Source: CAZUCD01 sp964618855
GTDB taxonomy: Bacteria > Sumerlaeota > Sumerlaeia > SLMS01 > JANRJK01
Assembly: GCA_964618855.1 (NCBI GenBank)
Contig: CAZUCD010000040.1
Coordinates: 1 to 25,862 of the forward strand
Length of the DNA stretch: 25,862 nucleotides
Direction: 5' to 3'
A program made the position numbers and the translations under genes. The notes beneath the pieces are model-generated. The model was not told the origin of the DNA and made no database searches. It worked only from the letters and a program-made list of their open reading frames with translations. This document shows positions 14,915 through 21,710 of this stretch, one piece after another. Position 1 is the stretch's first letter; each line of letters starts with the position of its first letter.

Positions 14915-17323
14915 ATGCGTTTCTCCCTGCGCCAACTCCGCCGCTACCTTTCGACCAGCCTCTCCGCGCAGCAACTGATCGAGGCGATCACCGATGTCGG
15001 CCTCGAGGTCGAGGAAGTCATCGACCTCGGCATGATCTCCGGAAAGGTGATCGTCGGCCAGCTCACGAAGATCGAGCCGATTGAGGGAGCCGACAAGATC
15101 CGGATGACCGAGGTGAACGTCGGAGGGGCCGCGCCTCTGCGGATCATCTGCGGCGCGATGAACATCAGCGTCGGGGACAAGGTTCCCGTCGCGCAATTCG
15201 GCATGGTGTTCCCGGACGGCTCGGAACTGAAGCCGAAGAAGATCCGCGGCATCGAGGGGCAGGGGATGCTCTGCAGCGCGAGGGAGCTGGGCGTGGCCGA
15301 GGACGCGGAGGGCATCTGGCTCCTCCCCGCGGACACGCCCATCGGCGATCCGTACGACGCGCTCGTCACGATCAAGATCACGGCGAACCGGCCGGATGCG
15401 CTGAGCATGATCGGAATCGCCCGCGACCTTGCGGCTCGGACGAAAGGGGATCTGCGCCTGCCCGACGCCACCTTCCCGGAGGGCTCCGGCCGCGCCGACG
15501 CGCGCGCCCGGGTCACCGTCGAGGCGCGCGCAGACTGCCCGCGCTATGCCGCGCGCGTCATCGAGGGCGTCCGCGTTGGCCCGAGCCCCGCTTGGCTCCG
15601 CCATGCACTCGAAGCCGCGGGCAAGCGCCCCATCAACAACATCGTCGATGTCACCAACTTCGTCATGCTGGAAACCGGCCATCCCCTCCACGCCTTCGAC
15701 CTGGACCGGATCACGGACAGGCACGTCGTCGTGAGGCTCGCCGGGGAGGGCGAGGAACTCGAGACCCTGGACGGTCAGATTGCCAAGCTTGCGCCGACGG
15801 ACCTCCTGATCGCGGACCCGAAGCGCGGCATCGCGCTCGCGGGCGTCATGGGGGGCGCCAACTCCGAGATCGGCGAGTCCACCACGAACATCCTCCTTGA
15901 GTCGGCGTACTTCCGGCCCACGACGATCCGCAAGACCGCGCGGCGACTCGAGAAGAACACGGACGCAAGCTACCGTTTCGAGCGGGGCATGGATCCGCAG
16001 AAGCTGTCATTCGCGCTCCAGCGGGCGGCCGCGCTCATTGCGGAGCTCGGCGGAGGCAGCCTCCTCAAGGGCACCATCGACGTCGTCGCTGACCTCCCGC
16101 CCCAACCGCGCATCATTCTGAGGTTGGCGCGCGTATCCGCGATGCTCGCCTGCGAGATCAGCGGCCGCGAGATTGCCGAAATCCTGACCGCGCTCGGATT
16201 CGTCGTCCTCAGGAGCGATCCGGGGGAGCTCCTAGTCGAGGTTCCCAGCCATCGCCCGGATGTCTCCATCGAGGAGGATCTGATCGAGGAAGTGGCTCGC
16301 ATCGCCGGGTACGACCGCATCCCGGAGGTGCTGCCCCGGCTCTCCGCCGAGGCGAAGTCGCCCTCCCCGGTGGAGCGGCTCGTGGAGCGGATCCGTGACG
16401 CATTCGTCGAGCTCGGGTTCTGCGAGGCGATCAACTTCAGCTTCGTCGCTGAGGGTGCGAACGCGCTCTTCGGCGCGGCCGACGAAAGGCAGGTCCGCGT
16501 CCGCAATCCGCTCCATGCGGAACAGGGAGTGATGCGCCGCTCGCTGATCCCGTCGCTGCTGGCAAACCTGGTCCACAATTCGAACCATGGGGTGACCGAC
16601 GTGCGCCTGTTCGAGATCGCGCACACCTACGAGTGGGAGACCGACGCGGCCTCCGCCGCCCGCCCACCCCGCGACCTCAAGCCCGTCGCCATCGAAACGA
16701 TGCGCGCCTGCGCGCTTCTCTCCGGCGGGGGGAAGCCCAACTGGCGCGAGTCCGAGCATGACGCCGACTTCTTCGACATCAAGGGAACCGCGGAGGCGAT
16801 CGTCGCGCGGCTCGGCGTCTCCCGCGTGGCCATCGAACCCCTCCGCGACACGCCATGGCTGCACCCGGGCCGCGCGGCGACGCTGCTTGTCAAGGGCGAG
16901 CCCGTCATGCGCTTCGGCGAGGTGCACCCGGCCGTAGCGAAGGAACTCGGCCTGCGCCGGCGTGCGTGCGTCCTCGACATCGCACTCGGCACCGCGCTCG
17001 CCGAGGCCGTCAAGCAGCCGACCTACTCGGAACTGCCCAAGTTCCCCCCCTCGCCGCGCGACCTTGCCATCGTGGTCGACAAGGCGGCAACGGCCCAGGA
17101 GATCGAGCGCACCATCAGAAAGGCCGGCCAGCCCACCCTCGCCAGCCTCGCCCTGTTCGACGTCTACGAGGCTGCGCAAATCGGAGAGGGAAAACGGTCG
17201 CTGGCGTACTCGCTCACCTTCCGAGCCGCGGACCGCACGTTGCAGGACAACGAAGTCGCCGCCACCATGGACGCCATCGCGAAGGCACTTCGCGAGCGCC
17301 ACGGGGCCGTGGTCAGGGACTAG
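14915..17323 (+). CDS. pheT: Phenylalanyl-tRNA synthetase beta subunit
   Basis: The 802-residue beta subunit, full length for bacteria. It opens MRFSLRQLRRYLSTSLSAQQ. The OB-fold tRNA-binding domain (about 40-155) has GLEVEEVIDLG, GADKIRMTEVNVG, LRIICGAMN, SELKPKKIRGIEGQGMLCS and GIWLLPADTPIGD. ITANRPDALSMIGIARDLA and INNIVDVTNFVMLETGHPLH belong to the B3/B4 editing region that removes mischarged tyrosine. DVSIEEDLIEEVARIAGYD marks B5. YSELPKFPPSPRDLAIVVD begins the C-terminal ferredoxin-fold anticodon-binding domain (about 705-802). It pairs with PheS encoded upstream. The spacing from pheS (about 700 bp, with a gene between) is unusual for this pair. Confidence 0.97.
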   Translation: MRFSLRQLRRYLSTSLSAQQLIEAITDVGLEVEEVIDLGMISGKVIVGQLTKIEPIEGADKIRMTEVNVGGAAPLRIICGAMNISVGDKVPVAQFGMVFPDGSELKPKKIRGIEGQGMLCSARELGVAEDAEGIWLLPADTPIGDPYDALVTIKITANRPDALSMIGIARDLAARTKGDLRLPDATFPEGSGRADARARVTVEARADCPRYAARVIEGVRVGPSPAWLRHALEAAGKRPINNIVDVTNFVMLETGHPLHAFDLDRITDRHVVVRLAGEGEELETLDGQIAKLAPTDLLIADPKRGIALAGVMGGANSEIGESTTNILLESAYFRPTTIRKTARRLEKNTDASYRFERGMDPQKLSFALQRAAALIAELGGGSLLKGTIDVVADLPPQPRIILRLARVSAMLACEISGREIAEILTALGFVVLRSDPGELLVEVPSHRPDVSIEEDLIEEVARIAGYDRIPEVLPRLSAEAKSPSPVERLVERIRDAFVELGFCEAINFSFVAEGANALFGAADERQVRVRNPLHAEQGVMRRSLIPSLLANLVHNSNHGVTDVRLFEIAHTYEWETDAASAARPPRDLKPVAIETMRACALLSGGGKPNWRESEHDADFFDIKGTAEAIVARLGVSRVAIEPLRDTPWLHPGRAATLLVKGEPVMRFGEVHPAVAKELGLRRRACVLDIALGTALAEAVKQPTYSELPKFPPSPRDLAIVVDKAATAQEIERTIRKAGQPTLASLALFDVYEAAQIGEGKRSLAYSLTFRAADRTLQDNEVAATMDAIAKALRERHGAVVRD

Positions 17324-17348
17324 GGGCGGGCAGAGCCGGGCAGGCAGG

Positions 17349-17411
17349 GTTCCGGGATCAGGGGCCGGATGCATCCAATCATCCGGCCCCCGGTTCCGGG
17401 CCTCCGGCCCC
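17349..17411 (+). repeat. Degenerate heptamer units around the pheT 3' hairpin
   Basis: Units gttccgg, gatcagg, ggccgga (17349-17369) lie on the left and cggcccc, cggttcc, gggcctc, cggcccc (17384-17411) on the right of a hairpin. This is the most degenerate of the four array-bearing spacers. Confidence 0.5.
17361..17390. terminator. Bidirectional hairpin between convergent pheT and the lipoprotein gene
   Basis: GGGGCCGGATG (17361-17371) pairs perfectly with CATCCGGCCCC (17380-17390) around an 8-nt loop. The position between two convergent stop codons suits a shared terminator, although neither side has a T-run. Confidence 0.6.
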
Positions 17412-17415
17412 TTGG

Positions 17416-17949
17416 TCAATCGCACCACATGAAATCGATGTCGGCGACCTTGTCCGCACCGTTTTCATTCACGTACAGAAGCCAGGCGTCCCAGCACCGG
17501 ACGTTGTCCTCGCAGTCCCCCTCGACGACGAAGGTTGCGAACGCCGTGGCCTCCACGCTCTTCGCCGGAACGCCTTCCGGGATGACATCCTCTTCCCGGA
17601 TCATGCGGGGATCGACCATGTTGATGTCGGAATCAACGCACTTGGGCGGGCCAAACTCGCCATACTCCTGCCACGCCTTCCCCCACAGTTCGCGGTACTG
17701 CTCCTTCGTGTAGCGCGCCTGCATGTGCGAGGAGAGCATCGCGTAGGACTCGTCGAGGTTGCCGGCGAGGACGGTCTCGCCGAACTTCTTGGCCAGTGCC
17801 ATGTACTTCTCCTCGCGGGACGCCTCCTCCCTGCTGCCGAACTCAATTGTCTCCTCGCCGGGTGGAACTGTCGTCGTTCGTTCCTCGCCGACGCACCCGG
17901 CCAGCGCCAGGATTGCCGTGAACATGGCGAGTTGCCTCAGTGTCCTCAT
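17416..17949 (-). CDS. Predicted lipoprotein with an NTF2-like-looking domain
   Basis: A 177-residue lipoprotein. It starts MRTLRQLAMFTAILALAGC, where LAGC is a lipobox and C19 the lipidated residue, so the mature protein should be membrane-tethered outside the cytoplasm. ATG 17947-17949 was chosen because it gives this signal; an upstream in-frame start adds 57 non-hydrophobic residues. Residues 45-105 (EEKYMALAKKFGETVLAGNL, then DESYAMLSSHMQARYTKEQY) resemble the helical start of NTF2-like/SnoaL-like small domains. Four further cysteines (CVDSD, GDC, VRC, and the C-terminal WCD) could form disulfides. Function unknown. It is divergent from the DinB gene across a 105-bp spacer. Confidence 0.8.
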   Translation of the reverse strand: MRTLRQLAMFTAILALAGCVGEERTTTVPPGEETIEFGSREEASREEKYMALAKKFGETVLAGNLDESYAMLSSHMQARYTKEQYRELWGKAWQEYGEFGPPKCVDSDINMVDPRMIREEDVIPEGVPAKSVEATAFATFVVEGDCEDNVRCWDAWLLYVNENGADKVADIDFMWCD

Positions 17950-18054
17950 GGGGGTTCTGCCTCGAATGGAATGGTGCGTGCAGGACGCGGCCTTGCACGC
18001 GGCATCGACCCCGGGCAGGGTGCCGGAATCGCCTGAACCACCGGAGCGTTCCAC

Positions 18055-18546
18055 ATGGACCAGCTTGCGCGCTTCCTCGCCGACTCCATCTCGCCCCCTC
18101 CCCGCACGAGGCGGTGGCACGGGGCCCCGACGGCCAGCGGCGCGGTGGCGCGCCTATCCCCGGCCGAAGCGCTATGGCGTCCCGCTCCTAAACGCAAGTG
18201 CATCTGGGAACTCGTGCTGCACATCGCCTACTGGCGGCATGCCGTCGTGCGGCACCTGCTGGCCTGCGAGCCCCCGCGGTTTCCGAGGTCCCCGTCCAAC
18301 TGGCCACGCCTGCCGGCCCGCACGGACGCAGCAGCCTGGCGCGCCGACCGAGAACTCCTGTCGGCGAGCGAGCGCGACGTCGTGGAGGCGCTGCGCGGCC
18401 TCGATGCGCAGGAACTCGCCCGCATCTCGCCTGTCGGCAGGCACTTCACACGGGGGGAGCTTGCCATGGGTGTTGCACTGCACGACGCGCACCACGTTGG
18501 CCAGATACAGCTCATCAAGAAGCTCATGAAGGACGCCCGGCGATAG
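18055..18546 (+). CDS. DinB-family (four-helix bundle) protein
   Basis: A 163-residue member of the DinB/YfiT-like superfamily, four-helix bundles that usually hold a metal with three histidines; several act as thiol-dependent transferases, but most are uncharacterised. The pattern is clear: WHGAPTASGAVARLSPAEAL, IWELVLHIAYWRHAVV with a first His near residue 57, an R-S-P-S-N-W-P loop, and HDAHHVGQIQLIKKLM near 143-158 with the remaining His. The ATG has GGAG about 8 nt upstream. It is a stand-alone gene; a specific substrate or thiol partner cannot be inferred. Confidence 0.88.
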   Translation: MDQLARFLADSISPPPRTRRWHGAPTASGAVARLSPAEALWRPAPKRKCIWELVLHIAYWRHAVVRHLLACEPPRFPRSPSNWPRLPARTDAAAWRADRELLSASERDVVEALRGLDAQELARISPVGRHFTRGELAMGVALHDAHHVGQIQLIKKLMKDARR

Positions 18547-18550
18547 CGGC

Positions 18551-18802
18551 TCAGCCGAGGCGCCGCCAGAACTCCGTCCCCCATACGGAAAGGAGCATGA
18601 AAAAGTGCCCGAGCGACTCAAGGCACTCCTCCGTGTGACTGCGCCAATGGGTGTTCTTCGGAGGCCAGCGGAACCAACGGTTGTCGAGTGCCTGCGAGAG
18701 AAAGTAGCAAACGAACGTCGCGAACAGGCATGAGATGACGGTCCGCTGACGCCGGCACGTCCCCCGGAGTGAAGCGAAATCTCCACTCCCTGTTTGCGCC
18801 AA
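18551..18802 (-). CDS. Possible small membrane protein or C-terminal remnant of one
   Basis: A minus-strand frame of up to 83 codons whose last 60 residues look protein-like: TVISCLFATFVCYFLSQALD (first hydrophobic segment), RWFRWPPKNTHWRS, and ECLESLGHFFMLLSVWGTEF (second hydrophobic segment), ending WRRLG. Codon third positions are about 80% G or C, as in real genes here. However, the only in-frame start is a TTG (18800-18802) without a ribosome site, and the N-terminal 20 residues look non-coding. It may be a genuine small gene with an unusual start, or a remnant of a larger multi-pass protein truncated by sequence now upstream of the NAD-kinase-like gene. Confidence 0.35.
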   Translation of the reverse strand: MAQTGSGDFASLRGTCRRQRTVISCLFATFVCYFLSQALDNRWFRWPPKNTHWRSHTEECLESLGHFFMLLSVWGTEFWRRLG

Positions 18803-18838
18803 GGTGGCAGCCGGGCGCTGATGGGGACGTGACTCCCC

Positions 18839-18847
18839 GAGGAGGTG
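18839..18847 (+). promoter_or_regulatory. Ribosome binding site that sets the NAD-kinase-like start
   Basis: GAGGAGGTG lies 8 nt before the TTG at 18856-18858 and is an almost ideal Shine-Dalgarno. It supports this rare start over a GTG at 18769 that has no ribosome site. Confidence 0.75.
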
Positions 18848-18855
18848 CGTGCCCG

Positions 18856-19611
18856 TTGATCCGCAAGGTGCTGACTGTCGGACGAAACGCGGACCTGTTG
18901 ACGAGGGACCTCGAGATTGCCGGGATCGCGTGCACGAACCGGATCGCGGACGTGCAGGCGGTGGTGTGCCACGGGGGGGACGGCACGCTGATCGGTGCGG
19001 AGCGCGACTTCCCGGGCATCCCCAAGGTGCCCGTCCGCCCCGACGCCCTGTATGACAAGTGCCCCCGGCACCAGAACGAGGCGATGTTCGCCCACCTTGC
19101 CGCCGGGACGCACACACGCACCCGGCTACCCATCATCGAGGCGGTCGCCCGCAGGCAATCCATCCTCGCCGTGAACGACGTGGTGATCCACAACGCGAAG
19201 GTGACGTCGGCGGTGCGCTACCGCGTCTGGATCGACGGGCTCCCCTACAGCGGCGTGATCGTGGGGGACGGACTCGTCGTCAGCACCCCGTTCGGCTCGA
19301 CCGGCTACTATCGGTCGATCACAAACTCGGTGATTCGCGTCGGCATCGGGCTCGCGTTCAACAACTCGACGGAGTCCGTCAACCACCTCGTGCTGGAGCC
19401 GGGCGCGCGCATCGAGGTCGAGATCACCCGGGGACCGGGACTGCTGGTCGCCGACAACATGCTCGATCCCGTGCCCCTGGAGTTGGGGGACCGGATCCAG
19501 ATTCACCAGGCCAAGCTGGACGCGGAGGTGTACGAGCTCGAGGCCCTCACCTGCATGGAGTGCCGTCAGCGCGAGACGGGCCGGCCGGCCGGCTACCTGC
19601 ACCTTCGCTGA
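18856..19611 (+). CDS. Divergent, short NAD kinase-like protein
   Basis: A 251-residue member of the ATP-NAD kinase/diacylglycerol kinase superfamily. Key motifs are the phosphate-binding GGDGT (40-44) in VVCHGGDGTLIGAE, NDVVIHN (107-113) with the usual N-D/E pair, and DGLVVSTPFGSTGYYRS (138-154), where the typical TPTGSTAY is altered to TPFGSTGY. The segment after GGDGT, normally G-x-x-x-x-L-G-F-L, is replaced by PVRPDALYDKCPRHQNE. C-terminal VLEPGARIEVEI and PVPLELGDRIQIHQA fit the kinase beta-sandwich. The protein is shorter than standard NAD kinases, mainly at the N-terminus. NAD or NADH is the likely substrate, but the changed loop makes specificity uncertain. It converges on the serine hydrolase gene. 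Confidence 0.8.
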   Translation: MIRKVLTVGRNADLLTRDLEIAGIACTNRIADVQAVVCHGGDGTLIGAERDFPGIPKVPVRPDALYDKCPRHQNEAMFAHLAAGTHTRTRLPIIEAVARRQSILAVNDVVIHNAKVTSAVRYRVWIDGLPYSGVIVGDGLVVSTPFGSTGYYRSITNSVIRVGIGLAFNNSTESVNHLVLEPGARIEVEITRGPGLLVADNMLDPVPLELGDRIQIHQAKLDAEVYELEALTCMECRQRETGRPAGYLHLR

Positions 19612-19638
19612 GGCCCCGATTCCGGGACCACAGTGCGG

Positions 19639-21087
19639 CTACAACGGCTTCGCGACGAAGTACACGATCCGGCCACCATCGACCGGTTCCAGCATGAACG
19701 ACGCTGCGATCCTTCCGTCCCGGTCCGTCGTCATGACGACAGTCCACGCGCCCGGCGGAGCCTCGGCCGGCGTGATCGCATGGGACTTCGGGGCCCCCTT
19801 CGCGCTGTTCAGCATCACGAGAATGGCCCGCACGCGCATCTCGGGCACTTCCGCCAGGAATGCCGGCGAGAACAACGCCTTGAGGTCGGCCTTCGACGGG
19901 TCCGCAAAGGCGGCGACAACTTCCGCACCGGCCTTTTCAACCTCCGGGGGCACTGCCACGGCCTGTGAGGCCGGCTTCTCGTCCCTCCCAAGCGCGCCGA
20001 GGAGTTTCCACGCGAGCCCGTCGAGGTCCTTCGCCGTGTTCGTGAGGCACACAACGCCAACGTCCCGCGATGGCACCATGAACACGGCCGAGGCATGGTT
20101 GCCCGTCATTCCGTTGTGCCAGACGACGTCGCCGCCGGGCCGCTTGCGAACGATCCAGCCCAGGCCCACGGCCTCCTCCCACGATGCATCGATCATGCGG
20201 GAGGGCGCCTGCATCTCGAAGAGCGAGCCCGCCGCGACGAGTGGCGCGTCGGCCTCCCCTGCACGGAGGTTCATCGAGACGAATCGCGCGAGGTCGTTCA
20301 CGCTGGAGCAAAGCCCGCCCGCAGGCGCGATGGCGGCCATGTTCCAGTCGGGCGCGGCTTCCCGCGCGGTGCCGGCCCCATAGCCGGTCGTCCAGCGCGC
20401 AGAGGTCGATTCCGCGGGGGCGAACGTGCTCGAATGCATGCCAAGCGGAGCCAGCACGCGCTCCGTGAGGAGCTCGGGGTAAGGCTTCGAGGCTGCGTTC
20501 CCCAGTGCGAGGCCAAGCAGCGCCGTCCCGAAGTTCGAGTACTGGAACCTCTCACCCGTGGGGGATTCCAGCCGCGAGCGGGACAGGTCCGCGAGAAGGA
20601 CCTCCGGCGTGATCCCCGCGTAGGGGTCGCGCTGGTCGGCACCGAAGACAGTGGGCGGAAGCCGCGGCAAACCGGAGGTGTGCTGGGCGAGGTGCCTGAG
20701 CGAAATGGCCGGCGCTCCCCTTGGATTGGAGGGAACCGACGTGCCGGGGGGGAGGTACTTCGACAGGGCGTCGTCGAGTGCGACCTCGCCTCCATCGCGC
20801 ATCGTCACAAGGAGAGTGGCCGTGAAGACCTTCGTCAGCGATCCGACCCGGTACAGCGTGTCCGAGGTCGCCGCCGTGCCGTCTTCGATGCGCGCGAGGC
20901 CCGTCGAGAAGGAGTGCGCGAGTCCATCGCGATCGACGATCCCGACGCTGAGGCTCGGGAGCCCGTTTTCCTTCGCGAACGCCGTCGCGATGCGGTCAAC
21001 CTCCGCTGCGCGCTCGCGCGGAAGCTCCCCGGCGTTCGCCACCCCGGCGAAACAAGCGACAATGCATGCCACCATGCGCTGATTCAT
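19639..21087 (-). CDS. Secreted serine hydrolase, class C beta-lactamase/D-Ala-D-Ala carboxypeptidase fold
   Basis: A 482-residue exported penicillin-binding-protein-like hydrolase. A signal peptide (MNQRMVACIVACFAGVANAG) probably ends at A-N-A. The catalytic signature is complete: SLTK with S83 and K86, YSN at 183-185, and HNG at 324-326 replacing the KTG triad, as common in this family of esterases and peptidases. HTSGLPRLPP and GLCSSVNDLARFV are typical. A C-terminal segment after about residue 385 (EVVAAFADPSKADLKALFSP) forms an extra domain often found in such hydrolases. Family members include esterases, aminopeptidases and penicillin-binding enzymes; true beta-lactamase activity should not be assumed. 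The start has an excellent ribosome site, GAGGAGGTG. Confidence 0.93.
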   Translation of the reverse strand: MNQRMVACIVACFAGVANAGELPRERAAEVDRIATAFAKENGLPSLSVGIVDRDGLAHSFSTGLARIEDGTAATSDTLYRVGSLTKVFTATLLVTMRDGGEVALDDALSKYLPPGTSVPSNPRGAPAISLRHLAQHTSGLPRLPPTVFGADQRDPYAGITPEVLLADLSRSRLESPTGERFQYSNFGTALLGLALGNAASKPYPELLTERVLAPLGMHSSTFAPAESTSARWTTGYGAGTAREAAPDWNMAAIAPAGGLCSSVNDLARFVSMNLRAGEADAPLVAAGSLFEMQAPSRMIDASWEEAVGLGWIVRKRPGGDVVWHNGMTGNHASAVFMVPSRDVGVVCLTNTAKDLDGLAWKLLGALGRDEKPASQAVAVPPEVEKAGAEVVAAFADPSKADLKALFSPAFLAEVPEMRVRAILVMLNSAKGAPKSHAITPAEAPPGAWTVVMTTDRDGRIAASFMLEPVDGGRIVYFVAKPL

Positions 21088-21092
21088 CCCGG

Positions 21093-21102
21093 CACCTCCT
21101 CG
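21093..21102 (-). promoter_or_regulatory. Strong ribosome binding site of the serine hydrolase gene
   Basis: The minus strand reads CGAGGAGGTG with 5 nt before the ATG at 21087. It is nearly the same sequence used by the NAD-kinase-like gene. Confidence 0.75.
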
Positions 21103-21159
21103 GGTCTCATCGATTGTGTCTTTTGGGGCGCGACGGTTGGAACTGCACAGGCGGCCGAA

Positions 21160-21708
21160 TCAGGTGCCGGTTCGCTGGCGCTGGGTCCCGCTCCGCTGCA
21201 TCTCCCACACAAGGTGGCGCAGCTCCGGCACGATCAGCTTCTCCATCGCGACCTGCACCGCGTTCGTGCTACCGGGGATGGAGAAGATGAGGGTGCGCCC
21301 CCGGAGCCCGGCCACCGCGCGGGAGAGCATCGCCGCCGCGCCGACCTCCTGCCAGGAGAGCATCCGAAACAGCTCGCCGAACCCGGGGAGCTCCTTGTCG
21401 AGCAGGCCGGAGATGGCCTCGAAGGTGCCGTCCCTTGGGGCGATCCCGGTCCCGCCCGTCGTGATGATCGCGCCGTAGATTCCCGACGCGCAAAGCTCGG
21501 CCACGCGGCTCCGGATGAGCGCCGGCTCGTCCTTGAGGATCTCGCGGTGGGCCACGGTGCTTCCCTCGCGCTCGATCAGCTCGGCGATCAGCCGTCCACC
21601 CGTGTCCGTCTCCGGCGTGCGGGTGTCGCTGATGGTCAGGATGGCGACGACCGGGGGCGGCAGGTGCCTTGCCGCCTCCCGGTGTTCGGTCGTCGAGCAG
21701 GAACCCAC
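21160..21708 (-). CDS. moaB: Molybdenum cofactor biosynthesis protein MoaB
   Basis: A 182-residue MoaB/Mog-type protein acting in molybdopterin adenylylation. It shows AILTISDTRTPETDTGG (22-38), AIITTGGTGIAPRDGTFEA with the TTGGTG phosphate loop (83-88), ELPGFGELFRML (106-117), and IPGSTNAV (144-151). The start is placed at GTG 21706-21708, two bases after the secDF stop, which gives a normal-length N-terminus; longer frames simply run into secDF. The coupling to secDF suggests one transcript. No other molybdenum cofactor gene is present, and the link to protein export is not obvious; Moco enzymes are often exported, but by Tat rather than Sec. Confidence 0.93.
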   Translation of the reverse strand: MGSCSTTEHREAARHLPPPVVAILTISDTRTPETDTGGRLIAELIEREGSTVAHREILKDEPALIRSRVAELCASGIYGAIITTGGTGIAPRDGTFEAISGLLDKELPGFGELFRMLSWQEVGAAAMLSRAVAGLRGRTLIFSIPGSTNAVQVAMEKLIVPELRHLVWEMQRSGTQRQRTGT

Positions 21709-21710
21709 GG

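Noticed and set aside
14687..15724. Minus-strand 345-codon frame opposite pheT
   Set aside because: It is a shadow of the pheT N-terminal domains.
18769..18855. GTG start for the NAD-kinase-like gene at 18769
   Set aside because: It has no ribosome site, whereas TTG 18856 has GAGGAGGTG at 8-nt spacing; the extra 29 residues show no family features.
19639..21087. Antibiotic-resistance beta-lactamase call
   Set aside because: The fold and SxxK/YxN motifs fit, but the third motif is HNG and the family is dominated by esterases and peptidases; resistance cannot be inferred.
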